Below the pieces are notes generated by a model. That model ran no database searches and was not told where the DNA came from. It worked only from the letters and a program-made list of their open reading frames with translations. From NCBI RefSeq assembly GCF_000801105.2, contig NC_079515.1, positions 7,874,001 to 7,938,000 of the forward strand: a stretch of 64,000 nucleotides of DNA. The letters are read 5' to 3'. How positions within the stretch are numbered: position 1 is the stretch's first letter; every line of letters begins with the position of its first letter. Shown in pieces: positions 44,501 to 57,349 of this stretch. Origin of the DNA: Raphanus sativus. Taxonomy: Eukaryota; Streptophyta; Magnoliopsida; Brassicales; Brassicaceae. The translations under genes were made by a program, and so were the position numbers.

Positions 44501-47500
44501 ACTTTCAGAAAGTTTAATGATTCAAATGCTTCTGCCATGCGGTTCTGCTAAAACTATATGTATATGTCAGTTGAAATCGTTGGAGATAACACTTGCTGGC
44601 TCATTGAGAAGAGAGCATGTGGCGGATGCTTCAATTAAGAAGCTTGAAGCTGAGATTGAGCACCTAAACCGTTTGGTAATTCCTTTTCACTTACACTGCT
44701 CCATTCCCACTTATGTTGTAGAGAGCCTGAATCACTTGTTTATATTAGGTTCGGCAAAGAGAGGAAGATACTAGGAGCACAAAAATGATGCTCAGGTTTC
44801 GAGAAGACAAGATACAGAGGCTGGAATCACTACTTGGCAACCAGATATCTGCAGATTCTTTTTTGTTGGAAGAGAATAACGTGCTGTCAGAAGAGAATCA
44901 GTTGCTTCAAGCTAAAATTGATAAAAATCCTGAATTGACCCGCTTTGCCCTGGAAAACATAAGGCTTCTGGACCAACTTAGAAGGTGGATATATGTTTAG
45001 AAAGTTTCTAAATCTGAAAAAAAAGAAAAAAAATGTGTGCGTCTGTTTTCTGAAGCTTTGGTTTTATGGTACTTGTAGATTCCAAGAGTTCTATGAGGAA
45101 GGTGAGAGAGAAATTCTACAGGGCGAAGTCTCGAATCTGCGAAACCAGGTGACTATAGTTAGCACCGTATCCTGAAATAAAAGTCTTTTCGTTTGCAATG
45201 CCATACTTAACCCTAGCTATTGATGTTGCAGCTCGTTCAGTTTCTTAATGAAAGCTCTGACCGGCAAAAGCATCCTGATGATGTAACAGAGCCACAGGTA
45301 ACATCTACTTTCCTCTTTAATCTTTACATGTGTTTAATTATCTCTTAAGATCCAGAGGGTTATGCTTCATTGGTTGCGTGTCATCATCAGTCTTGTTCTA
45401 CTTTCTATTCTGTTCTGAAAAGATGTTGGGTTTTCTATGGCGCAGGATGAACGTATTAGCAAAGAAAATTATTCTCTACAGGAGGAGGTTGATTCACTTT
45501 CTTGCTCAGAAGTCATCCTACTGTTTTCTTTCTATTCTACCATTTTAATCACAGTTTCTTGATTTTTTTTTCCCATCGCAGTTAAAAAAGACCTCTAGCG
45601 AGCTTGAAAAATGCCGAAGCAAACTTGGTTCTTGCCTTGAAGAGAATGCAAAGCTTAGTAGGTTAGTAAATATGATTGACGATTCTTTTTTTTTTTGTTT
45701 CTTTGCATATGGCCAAAGGACTTCTCATTTTCATCATATCCGTGATAACTGATAAGTCTTCTCGCCCATCTTCTGCAGGGAAATCCATGATCTTCAGGCT
45801 ATGGTCAGCGATATCAGAGCTTCCACACCTGATGAACATAGTGCGAACAAACAAAAGGTCTACACAATAAGAACAGTGTGGTTTACTAATCTGCAAAACC
45901 ATCTGTGATGTTGTTACTTAACCGTTTCATATTGCCAAAAAATTGCAGGCCCTGCTGGAAACTCAAAATGTTAGTCGGCCGGAAACACTTGCTGATCAGC
46001 AGGTCAACCATGTCGAAGAAATCATCAAACTGCAGCTTGATTTGGATGTACTGAAAATTATACTGGATGAGGAAAGAACACTACGTGGTGATACAGAAGC
46101 ACTTGCAGTTAGCTTGAAACTTAATATTGGAGAGTTGAAGGACCAACTAATTATGATGAGCAAGCAGCAAGAAAATGTTAACAGTCAGCTGCGCGAGACA
46201 AAATCTGTCGTTGAAGCTCTCGACTCGCAAAACAGTATATTGATCCAAGAAGATGAAGAGTTTAGGAGAATCAAGGAGAACTATACTGAACTTTTACAAA
46301 AGCAAGAGCTTGGCATCCCAGCAATGATGTCCAAACAGTGCAATGAGTTCAAAGATAATCCTGCAGCTGCAGAGGACAATGCAATTAATGCCAAGTTCAA
46401 GAAAATGCAAGCGTCTCTTGAAAAAGCTAAGAGGTTGAACATGAGGTTCAAGAATGATTGTGCTTCTAAGGTATTTGGAGTTGAAGAAAGGGACGAAGTT
46501 CACAGGCAAGCCGAAGCTGAGACTGCCGAGGTGATTGTCTGCTTGCAGAACGAGCTCGAAGTTCTTCAGAAGGAGGTTGATGATTTCCAATCAAAAGAAA
46601 ACGTGACTGAACAGCAGGTAAAGCTTTTGGAAACTCGGATGGAGGAGCTTCAGGATAACTTGCGAGATATGACCATGGATAATGAGCAGTTGCAAGAAAA
46701 TCTCAGAAGCAAAGAAATGGAACTACAGATCATTTCAAACGAGATGGAACTTCTCACTTCTGAGCTTGAAGAAATTCTGCTGAGTGGGAATGAAGGTCTT
46801 ACAGATGCATGTTACCAGGCTGATCTAATTTCGGGCTCCTTTCCAGATAAAAGGATATGGATATCTGAACAGGTTGGAGGGTTAATAAGAACAATTTCTG
46901 AGAGGGAACTAATGATCGAAGATCTTGAAAGCTGTTTAGAGGATGCCAATAAAAAGCAGTGTGATATAGAATCCATGTTGAAGTCTCTTAGAGGGGCAGC
47001 ATTAGTTATGAGTGAAGCGCACCAGAGAGAGTACGAGGAAAAGGAGTCACATGTTCTCCTCTTGAAATCGCAGTTGTGCACAAAAACAGAGGCCATGACA
47101 AAGCTTCTAGAGAAGCTGAAGATGTCTGAAAGTTGGATTTATGAAGCATCACATTGTGCAACAGCTTCTCTAGTAATTGTCAACCGATATTCTGAGGTAA
47201 TTGAATCCCACAGTTTTGAGTTGAAGCAAAAGGATCTCCAGCTTGAGGAATCTGCGGGATTAACTCTTTCTCTGAAGCAACAAGTAGAAGATTTGGAAGC
47301 AACCTGTGAAGAACTTAGAAGCAAGCTTCTGGAAGAAGAAAAGAATGCTTCTGTTATGGAACAAAAGCTTGAAGAAATTGAGGAGACTGGCATTTCAGCC
47401 ATGAAAGAGAAGCTTTCTGAGCTTACAGGTGGCGTATCTGGACTGAGATCATGCATAAACATGTGTCAAGAACATGAGAAATACACTGAAGCAGAGAATT

Positions 47501-50500
47501 CACTAGGGTCTCCAGCCCACTGTAGTGAAGGACAGGTGAGCTGCAATTTTTCATGTTTTAACGAACATGGCTTATTATGTATTGTATTGTTCTTAGTCCT
47601 TTGCTCGAATTTTTTTTTTCATACAGGAAGTTGGGAGGAATGTGTCGTCTTGCATTGAGAAGACTCCAAACAAAAATCACATGGAGTCCTTGAGAGTTAG
47701 CAGCCAGATGTCTAGTGAGAGAGGTAAAGTGATTATTCTGCTAAAGCAAGAAATGGAATCTGCTCTTGCAAGCTTGAAGGAGGTTCAATTTGAGATGACC
47801 AGACTCCAGGCTGAGAAGGAAGAGCTAAAGGCGTCTGAGAAAAGAAGCTTAAGCAACTTGCACGATCTTGCTGCAGAGTTTTCCAGCCTTGAGACTGTGA
47901 TGAATAGCATGAAAGAACAATATGAGCACAGATTGGAAGATGCAGATCATAAACTTAAGGTATGTAACACACTCAGATGCTATGATTTTTTTTTCTCTCT
48001 TCTTTTTTTTTACTAATGTTCCCATGCTATTTTACAGACTTTGGAGCATGAACTTGCTAAGATGAAGCTAGAGGCTGGCCAGGGACATGTAGAAAACTTA
48101 TGTGTTCTTCAGAAATTCGAGGAGGCTCAATGGACTATTAAAGAAGCAGATATCACGATCAATGAGCTCATAATAGCGAATGAAATGATGAAACTCAACC
48201 TGGAGAAACAGAAGACAAGGGAAACCAGCTTGGTTGGAGAGAGAAACGCCTTAGTTGATGAACTGCAGGAGCTAGAATCCATAAATGTCAAAGGAAATGA
48301 AAAGGTTGAGTACCTTGAGAAGCTATTCGAGTCAAGTTTGATGGGTGTGGGAAATCTTGTCGAAGAGCTGGAAACTGTTGTCAGAAAACTACAAGACGAG
48401 TCATCTGAGGCCTTGACTGGGATGGCAAATGATTTATCTGAGTTAAAGTCTTGGGTTTCAGAGACAAAGTCAGCTAGGTTCTTCCTCGAGGATATCTGGT
48501 CTGAAATAATTATGAAGGATTGTGCTCTCTCAGTTCTACATCTATGCCATATGGGGGTTTTGTTAGAAACAGTTACAGGGGTCAATGCCGAAAATAGTCT
48601 GCTTCAACGTGGTCTCGGTGAATCAAACTCTTCCATAGCCGGATTAAGAGATAACAATCTCAGGTTAAGAAGGGAGCTTGAAATGTTCACAACGCTCAAG
48701 GGTAAGCTGCTAGCTGATGTAAAGAATGGTTTTGAGAGAATTTCAAGAAATGAAGAAGCAACTAATCTTCTCACTACAAAATTAAGCAGTTTTGAGCAGA
48801 AAATTTCAGGTTTGCAGTACCAGGAGGAGCTGATGTTGCAAAGATCTGACAGCATGGGGTCTCAGCTTGATAGTTTGATGAAAGAAATAGATTTGAGCAA
48901 CGGGAACCTTGCAGAAACTCTGTTGGAGCAAAAGCTGCATCTGAATCAGAGAAGTGATTTCTTTGACTCTGAAGTTCAGCGTTATTTAATGGATCTCTGC
49001 TCAAAGGACGTTGAGACACTTGTTCTGGCGCTAAAAGTAAAAGAATGTTCTTCTTGTCTCGCAGTTTTGGATAGAGAGCTTCTTGATCATCAGGCCATCG
49101 TTGAGGATCTTAAAGAGAAACTGTTTGTTTCCCAGGTGGAGAGTGAGCTCAAAGACCTCTGTCTGGTTGATAACAAATTGGAGACAGTCTCAATGATACA
49201 AAAGCTGACTGAAGCACAAAGAAAGATCAAGGTTCTCTCATCAGATCTTAATCAAAGTGTGCAAAAAACCATCGAAATGGATGAAGCAAACAAGGGTTTT
49301 GGAGAAAGAGTCTTCTTCTTGGAGTCTCGCGTTTCCAACCTACAGCAAGATTTAGAGAGGAAAGCTTCTGAACTTGATAGTCTCCAACATTCCCAGTCTA
49401 TTACTGCAGGAGAACTGGGTATCAAAGAAAGGGATATACAAGTTTATGCTGATGCTGTCGGTGCGTTGAAGAATGAAAACAGATCACTTGGGGACAAGTT
49501 TATACATTTTGTTGAAGATCAATCTAAAGCATTAAATGCCAACAGCTTAAGCATTGCCAAATGTTCTGAAGGTAGCACAATACTGGAGAAACTAAACAGG
49601 GATGGTTTGGTAATCTCTGATCAAATGTTTGAACTAATATGTGAGAACGCCAACAAAGCTTCGGAATTCGCAGATACTGTTCAGTCTTTGCAGATTGATG
49701 TAGAAGACTTGCTGTCTGAAAATCTGAATCTCCAGGACGAGCTTTTGCGAAAGGATGATGTTCTAAAGGGGTTGTCTTTTGACCTCAGCCTACTACAAGA
49801 ATCTGCTTCCAATTCAAGGGACAAGGAAGATGAAACAAAGGAAATCATGGTTCATGTTGAAGCTTTGGAAAAGACACTAGCTTCGAGAACCTCTGAACTA
49901 GAAGATGCTGTTTCTTTTGCTCAAAAGCTTGAAGTTCAGCTGCAAGAGAGCAAAGAAATTATCTGCAACCTTGAAGCGGAAACTGAAAAGGCAATGCAGT
50001 GTCAAAAACAGCTGTCTGAAGAAAATAAAGAAACTAGAGCAGAAGCTGAAGATCTCTTGGCAGAGAAAAGCTCTCTAGAGGAGGAGCTTATCCAGACAAA
50101 GAAGGTATCAGAGAGCATGGAGATGGAGCTCTTTAGTCTAAGAAATGCTCTCGGACAACTGAATGATAAAGTTGAGTTTACTCAGAGTAAATTAGATGAG
50201 ACCATCGATGAGAGGGATAATCTCCAAGATGAGGTTTTGTATCTGACAGAAGAACTGGGGAAAATGAAAGCTGAGGCTAAAGAATTAGAAGTTATGTACA
50301 TAGAAGCTCAAGAGGTAGACACCAAAGCCGTTAGTGTTAACAAAACATGTCTACTTCTCAACCCTTTTTGTATTGCTTACTAAAACTCGCTTCCCCTCTT
50401 TCACAGATTGCTGAGTCAAGAAAGATGTATGCTGATCAGAGAGAAGAAGAAGTGAAGCTACTAGAGGGATCAGTTGAGCAGCTTGAGTATACTATCAATG

Positions 50501-53063
50501 TACTTGAAAATAAGGTTAGGATTAATCATTATTTTCAATGTAACAGCTTAATTTTAGTCGCTGTGTTTACTTTTCTGATGGAGGCGTATTTTAATAGGTT
50601 AACGTTATCAAAGATGAAGCTGAAAGACAACGTCTGCAAAGGGAGGAGCTGGAGACAGAGCTTCACACAATACGCCAACAGATGGAAAGTGTTAGAAATG
50701 CTGATGAGGAAATGAAGAGGTTAGAAAAAAAAACTAAGCAACATAAACTGTTACATGTTTAAAACAACTCATTTCTTTATTTTTTTGTGGTCAAAGAATT
50801 TTAGATGAAAAACGTATGGATCTTGAGGAAGCTCAGGGGCATATCGAAGCGCTTGAGAGAAATACTGCTAATCAAATGACCGAGGTAACAATTTATTTAA
50901 ACAGTGATTGATTCTTAACTCTTAAGTCACTCTTAAAATTGCTGATGATTATATGTATGTTTACTCTCCAACAGATTACTCAACTCAGCTCGCATATCTC
51001 AGAATTAAATATGCATGCAGAGGCTCAGGCTAGAGAATACATGCATAAGGTAAAGATGGGTTCCTTATAGATTCACTAGCTGAATTATTTTTTTCCAAAA
51101 GACTGGCGTTACTTAAGACTGTTCCATTCAAAATAGGTTAAGGAACTGGAGGCAATGGCTGAGCAAGTGAAACCAGAAATTCATGTTTCTCAAGCTGTGG
51201 ATTCTTCATTGAATAAAGGTTCAGGGAAGCCTCGGGGTTCTGGCTCTCCTTTCAGGTGCATAGGGTTGGGACTTGCACAACAAATGAGGTCTGAGAAGGA
51301 TGAGGAGCTTGCTTCTGCAAGGCACCGAATTGAAGAGCTTGAAACTGTAGTTGCAACCAAGCAGAAAGAGGTAACTAGTTGAAAAAGTGTTGTACGGAAA
51401 CATTTAGCATTCATATAGTATTTATGTTTACCTCGTTTTTCTTGCTCCCAGATATTTTTATTGAACTCAAAACTCGCCAAGGTGGATAGCATGACCCATG
51501 ACATTACTCGAGTTATGCTCGGACTCAAACAGAATTGTGCAGTAAGTAACTGTGTTTACATGTTCTTCTCTGCTCTTGTACCTGAAGTATATTCAGTCAA
51601 TGATCTCTATATCTTCTTCTCTCTTTTCTTTATCAGTCATTATTGGATAGTCAGCAAGTATCAAAGATAGCAGAGATGCTTCAACGTTATAGTTCAGATT
51701 CACGAGAAACGGTATTTTCTTTGGAAGAATGAATAGTAAGTTTTCATACTATAATCAAAACTCTCTTGTCTGAAAACTTTCTGTATATAGGATTTTGAAG
51801 TCTCTCAGCTCAAGCGGCAACTCAGTGAATATAATGAGGAAAAGCAAGGGTAAGCAACTGAATTACACTTGTCAAGTTTTAAATAGAGGGAAGATGTTCT
51901 TTTGGTTCCTTACAGATGTTTTATCTTTACAATGTCTTGATGCAGATGGCTAGAGGAGATTGAAGGAAAGCAGACTGATTTAGTTACTGCGCAGATAGAA
52001 CTGGAGGAACATAGACAGCATGAGCAACTGCTCAAGAAAGAAAACGAATTACTGAAGGTTAGAAACATTGGCGCTCTATTTGTTCCATTTTAGTAATATC
52101 ACAGAAAGTATCTAACTCTTCTGACTTTTCAACAGAAGGAGAATGTTAGTCATAAAAGAAAACTAAGGGAGCTTGAAGGAGAAGTGGAGAAGCTTTCGTC
52201 TCAGCAAAACCCCGAGTGGCGAACTCGTGATCATGCTAGAATCAAGGCAAGAAAGAATCTCTCAAACTCTCAATACTTGTCTGTGTGTTTCTCTTTTGTC
52301 ACTTTTCTTTATTCTAGTACTGACCAACCCTTTTATGTACCTCTCTCATCATATGCAACAGGAAGAAAACAATGTGTTAAAACTTCAGCTTGATGAGCTG
52401 AATCTGAAGCTACGGAGAGCAGATGTGAATATTTCTCGTGCTAAAGAAGAGCTTGCTTGGTACCGAGCATCTTCGGGGAAGAACCAACATTCAAACTTTG
52501 AAAAAATGCATCATTTAAGTACCAAACTGAAGGAAAGCGAAGAGGATAGAATGCAGCTGGGTAAGCAGCTATTATGTCTCTCCACCAGTATCTTAAAGGT
52601 AAGAGAAGAGGACATCACTGTTTTATCAGTGTAATAAGTTTTCTAATTCCGATGATCTGAAACTTTGTTTTAATGCATTCTTAACATCATCTTTGTGTGG
52701 ATTCAAATTTTCCTCAGGCAGCAGGTGTAACAGGAGAAGATATCACAGATATAAACCCTGAAGTTGCTGAAGAGGCACTTGAACAGCTTAAGACAAGAGT
52801 TGGTTTACTTGAAAGTGAATTGGATAACTTTAGATTAAAGGTAAGATATAGTTAAAGCTTGAAGCTTCAATACTGTAGCTTTTGCAGATGAATTAATAAG
52901 AGAAGTTTGTTAAAAAATCTTGATGCAGGGGAAGACAAAGAGTAGAAGAAGTAGAAATCCCGAGAGGACGATGCCTTCAATGCCTTCGCCTAGAAGAAGA
53001 TCATGGAGTCAGAGTCCAAGAAAGATGTCTCAGGTTCCTTTTTTCACTTCTTTAGACAGGTGA
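41584..53063 (+). CDS. POK2: Phragmoplast-orienting kinesin 2 (POK2), kinesin-12
   Basis: Thirty-six exons join in phase to about 2777 residues (Arabidopsis POK2 2771). Exons: 41584-42198, 42278-42433, 42500-42583, 42723-42842, 42936-43049, 43129-43221, 43287-43447, 43518-43592, 43684-43771, 43857-43915, 44011-44074, 44147-44212, 44298-44492, 44571-44675, 44749-44984, 45079-45148, 45232-45297, 45446-45487, 45582-45661, 45779-45857, 45949-47535, 47627-47959, 48038-50314, 50407-50514, 50598-50719, 50797-50884, 50975-51049, 51137-51370, 51452-51541, 51637-51711, 51791-51849, 51946-52057, 52136-52246, 52362-52598, 52718-52840, 52929-53063. A disordered Ser/Pro-rich N-terminus (about 1-200) precedes the motor: P-loop GQTGSGKT (about 284-291), switch [10 protein letters not shown], switch II DLAGSE. 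The rest is almost continuous coiled coil, ending in a basic [15 protein letters not shown] tail. POK kinesins position the division plane and guide the phragmoplast. The donor after 52246 is GC, not GT. Confidence 0.93.
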
Positions 53064-54044
53064 AAGATTTATATGTGTTTGTATGAGTAAAACTAGTCTT
53101 TGTAAGATTCATGAATACTTAAATGTAATTTGTAAATCATATTGAAGGGAATAGACATCATTTCACTCATCCCACTACCTAATGAGATAATACATACTAC
53201 ATCATTTCTAGTGGCCATATTCAGCTTTTTGCTATAACAAAATTTTCCATTAATTTCATCATTAGTATCTGGTTTTGGCATAAATTCTAGTTTCCATGAG
53301 TCTATGTTTCCAAACAACAGATTAGTTCATTTTGGAACCAATTGCTCCAATACCCTTATATCTCATTCCTTAATCTTTAATGGGTTCAGTTTTTTTTTTA
53401 ATTTTATATGGCAAACGAAAAATCATAAAACTAAACTGGAAATGTGAGTATTTTTTATTTAATTTATAGAATTTGATAAAAATATTTCAAAAATCGAAAA
53501 ACTGTTTTTTCATATTTTCGCGAAAATCATCAAAATATAATTAAAAACGATTTTAAAATTTTTTTTCCCAAATTTGAAAGGTATATAATTTAAATCTTTT
53601 CTCATGGGTTCACTAATCCATGGGGGTTAGGATTTAGTTTTGATGAAAGAGGAGAATTTGATTTGGTAATTTGAGTTTTAATCAAAAAAAGAATTATGAA
53701 AAAGACATAAAAGAGCACCGAAACCCATAGGAGATTGACTCTAAAAAATAGAGACAGTGAAGCTCATGATCCTTAATTTTGTGTCAAAAAAATATTAAAA
53801 TTTATATTCCATATTTATTTTTAACCACATTTTATTATTTTATCATAAGCATGGACTTCATCTACTTATAATAATATCCAAGATTATTTTCTAACTGTAT
53901 ATTTGAAAGAAGACCGGTAGTGTAAAAGAAAGAACACAAGAAGAAAGAAACTACTTTTATATAAAAAAACGTGTAATTATATGTTACAAATATACATTTG
54001 GTAGCTTCGCATAAGTAATAAAAGACGAAATGAAGTTTTTGGTA
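53064..54044. other. Intergenic, 3' flank of POK2
   Basis: Contains the POK2 3' untranslated region and AT-rich sequence. No gene or bounded repeat was recognised. Confidence 0.4.
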
Positions 54045-54052
54045 GTTATAAC

Positions 54053-54321
54053 TGGGAATGAGCACAAAACCGAATCAAACCAAGACAAACCAACCCATGC
54101 AGAACCAAATTAAACCAAACACATTTTTTAAGTAACTGAGTGTAGTTATTTTATTGTTAGTTATGAAATTTGATTTTATGTTGTGATGTATATCTTTTAA
54201 CTAAATTATGACTAAACCGAGCATACAAGGAACCAAACTAATTTTGTAGATTTAATTAAAACCGAATAACCCAAATTGAGATTGAACTGGATCCTAAATC
54301 TAAACAAAGTGGCCACCTCTA
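54053..54321. mobile_element. Short non-autonomous hAT element
   Basis: A 269-bp element flanked by a perfect 8-bp duplication, GTTATAAC, at 54045-54052 and 54322-54329. The ends TGGGAATGAGCAC and, inverted, TAGAGGTGGCCAC match at only 7 of 13 bases, so the repeat is eroded. AAACCGAA-type motifs fill the interior. Confidence 0.72.
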
Positions 54322-54479
54322 GTTATAACAATCAAAAGGTAACTTAGACTAATTATAGGCGAAGAGTTAAACTGTAAATTATGTAAAGTAGTTGACTAAA
54401 ACATAATGTAAAACTTTTTATTTTAACCCCCTTATAAAAGCTTGTTTACTGAACACGAACGAACTCATAATCAGTCGTC

Positions 54480-54790
54480 ATGTTCAACAATATCGTGATC
54501 AAGCTGCCGAGCAGCTTTTTGGAAGATCTCTCAAACTATTTTTGAGAACATCACTATAATTTGTGGGTATTTGAAGAAACTCAAAAATGCAAAGAAAGAG
54601 AAGGCTAAGTAGAGAAAACATTTTGAATAAAAGGCTAATCATTTTCAAAACCAGAAAAAACGCACTCAGACATCAGAAAAAGCAGATTGAGGATAAGAAG
54701 AAAGCACTCGATGAGCAAAAGGAAGCAATGGAGGATCGTGGTCAAATAAACTAGGAACGTAAGAAAAAAAAAACAGTGGATCAATTTAAA
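54480..54790 (+). pseudogene. Possible decayed coding remnant with Lys/Glu-rich helix
   Basis: A TATAAAAG motif near 54435 is followed by an ATG at 54480 with a short open frame (MFNNIVIKLPSSFLEDLSNYF, then stop). Downstream, different frames give strongly charged helix-like stretches (RHQKKQIEDKKKALDEQKEA) broken by several stops. The composition looks like a coding sequence that has lost its frame, but no family is recognised and chance is possible in A-rich DNA. Confidence 0.25.
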
Positions 54791-55790
54791 CAGAAATCAT
54801 ATCTATAAACAAGAAAAAAATAAAATGGACGAAAAATATGGTTACGTGAAGAAAGAAAGAAAACATCAACCATACATTGTGTATTGTGAATTGAAAGTAA
54901 GTTGGGAGATCAGAAAGATCGATAATTTGAAAATATCGTATATGTTTCTTTTAGTCTATACTAATGAAACAATATACAATCCTCATTCATCAGTTTAGAT
55001 AACGGTCTAGTGGTCATATATCTCTTTTGTTATCACATCATTTTCATCACTTCATCATTGCTTGAGATCTCTTTACAATATAAGAAAAAAACGATACCGA
55101 TTTTCGTAGACATAACATTATCTTTTCCATAATTGGTTCGTCCTAGTCTCTATGGGCATAAAATCCATAATCCAAAATCCGAAATCTGAACTATACCCAA
55201 CCAAAAAAATTGATCCATAGCTGATCCAAACTGTAAAAAATATCTGAACAAATTTTGTAAGGCATTACAAAACATATTTAAATTCAAAGTATTATTAACC
55301 GAACCTGGATGGATAACCCAAAAAACCGAAAACTTGAAAAATATATGAATATTCAAATTAGTATGCAATATAAATATTCAAATACTAAATATATAATTTA
55401 AATATGCAGTTTTCCATATTTATTTTGATATGATATCTAATGATGAGTATTTGAAATTTATATAACTAAAACAGAAACCAATGTTTTATATCTAAATGTA
55501 AATCTGATTCATACTTACAAATTTTAGAATGTGAACTAAAATGTGATACAAATTAAAAGAAATTTGAAATAGCTGATTTGAACCTCAATGAATTAACAAC
55601 CCATGGGCTTTCTCGAATATCAATGAATGTAAGATGTTATCATAATCTCTTAGGCCCAAAGAAGTATTGAGCTCTCACTCCATAGGGGTCTTGTCTTTGA
55701 CTTTACAACTTGCCGTTAATGTTTCTTCTAAAACTTAACTTTACGAGTATAGTTAACGTTGTATTTTGTAAAGATGAAAAGTCGTAACCT
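54791..55790. other. Intergenic, no recognised feature
   Basis: AT-rich. The stretch 55150-55345 has AAATCCGAAA/AACCGAAAAC motifs like those in the window's hAT elements, but no ends were found. Confidence 0.35.
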
Positions 55791-55791
55791 T

Positions 55792-56750
55792 GGTGGTGAT
55801 TGTTTTATTAGTTTTTGGTTTTAGTTTTTGGTTTTTAGATTTTGGTTTTTAGATTTTAGATTTTGGTTTTTTGATTTTCAGATTTTTATTTTTTGATTTT
55901 CAGTTTTTGGTTTTAGCTTTTGGTTTTTAGATTTGGTTTTTGGTTTTTGATTTAGTATATTTTTAGTTTTTTTCGAAAATAACTAAAATATTACTTTAAA
56001 ATAATAGAAAAAAATAGCAATCAAATTTTAGAAGCTACTATTAAAATTGATCAAAATATTATGATTATTACTTACACATAAACATACATTAACATGCTTT
56101 TAATTACTATATTTTTAAAAAACTTACATTATACTAAAATATAAATAACAAAAATATCTGCTTTATTTTTAATTTTTAAAACTTGAATGACAATCTTTTT
56201 ATTTTTCTAGATTAAAATATTATATTTTTCTAGATTAAAATATATAATCTAATAACTAATTGCTTACAGTTAGTTAAAATTATACATAAATAACTAAATG
56301 TATTTTACAGATATGAAACACAAATAAATTACTTCACATTATTAAAGGGGAAACTAGCAAAATAGTCCATATTGAAAATATAATTAGTAAAATAAAATTA
56401 CTTAAGACAAAAAGTTAGAAAGTATATACATATAATGGTCTTGTGTTTAAATATTGATATTTAAAAGAAAATAAGAATATATAGATATGAGAAGTAATCG
56501 TACGGTTTTTACAAAACCACCAAAACAAGGCTTTTGGTTTTTCTTTGAAATTTGGTCAAAACATCTAAAAACCAGTTTCCCTATTTTATAGGAAAGATTT
56601 TTCGTGAGAATCTTGATTGGTTATGAAACAAGTTTTTTGCAAAACTAGTTTTCCTAATTTATAGGGAATCAAAACTTAATTGGCTAGAAAATGGTTTTTT
56701 AAGAAATAAAAACCAAAAACCAATCTAGAAACTGAAAACAATCAACCTCC
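55792..56750. repeat. Inverted-repeat element with GGTTTTTAGATTT tract
   Basis: GGTGGTGATTGTTTT at the left is answered by GGAGGTTGATTGTTTT read inverted from 56750. A strand-biased tract of GGTTTTTAGATTTT units (about 55815-55970) sits inside the left end, and AACCAAAAACC-type motifs sit inside the right. A target duplication was not recognised. Probably a non-autonomous DNA transposon of about 0.96 kb. Confidence 0.5.
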
Positions 56751-56883
56751 TTATTACAATACAAGTCTGAAGATTATACATGATTGTGGTCCACACTCTT
56801 CATGCGGTAGATATGAGTTAACGAGAGTTGTCCATGAACACACATAAAGAAATCACTTTACTTGTACAGTACTTAATCTTTTA
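56751..56883. other. Short spacer before Helitron B
   Basis: No feature recognised between the inverted-repeat element and the Helitron-type terminus at 56884. Confidence 0.3.
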
Positions 56884-57349
56884 CTAGATTTTGATCCGCG
56901 CTTTCACTTTTATGAAATATCTTCTTTTTGTAATTATTGAATGTATTTATCTTAGTAAAATTTTCTTTATAATAAATTCGACACATAGAATGTCTTTAGT
57001 AAACTATGTGTTTCTCTGACTTTGTTTTATTTTCTCTCCAATCAACATATTTATTTGGCTTATTGTTAAAATAAATGATTTTAGAACGCATCTGTACAAT
57101 ACTTTTACATTGATATTTTGTTTAAACAATATGATATATTTATATATTAATTTAATATTTACACTTTAATTTAAATTGGTATACAAATCAACATATTTGT
57201 GTAGTTTGTTATTAAAAGAAATGATTTTGAATTCAAATGTACAGTACTTTTATACTGATTTTTTTTCAGTTCTTATAAATATTTTAAATATATTTATTTC
57301 AACTGAACCAACTAATATTTTGTTAAGTTGGCCCCATAAATGTATTTTT

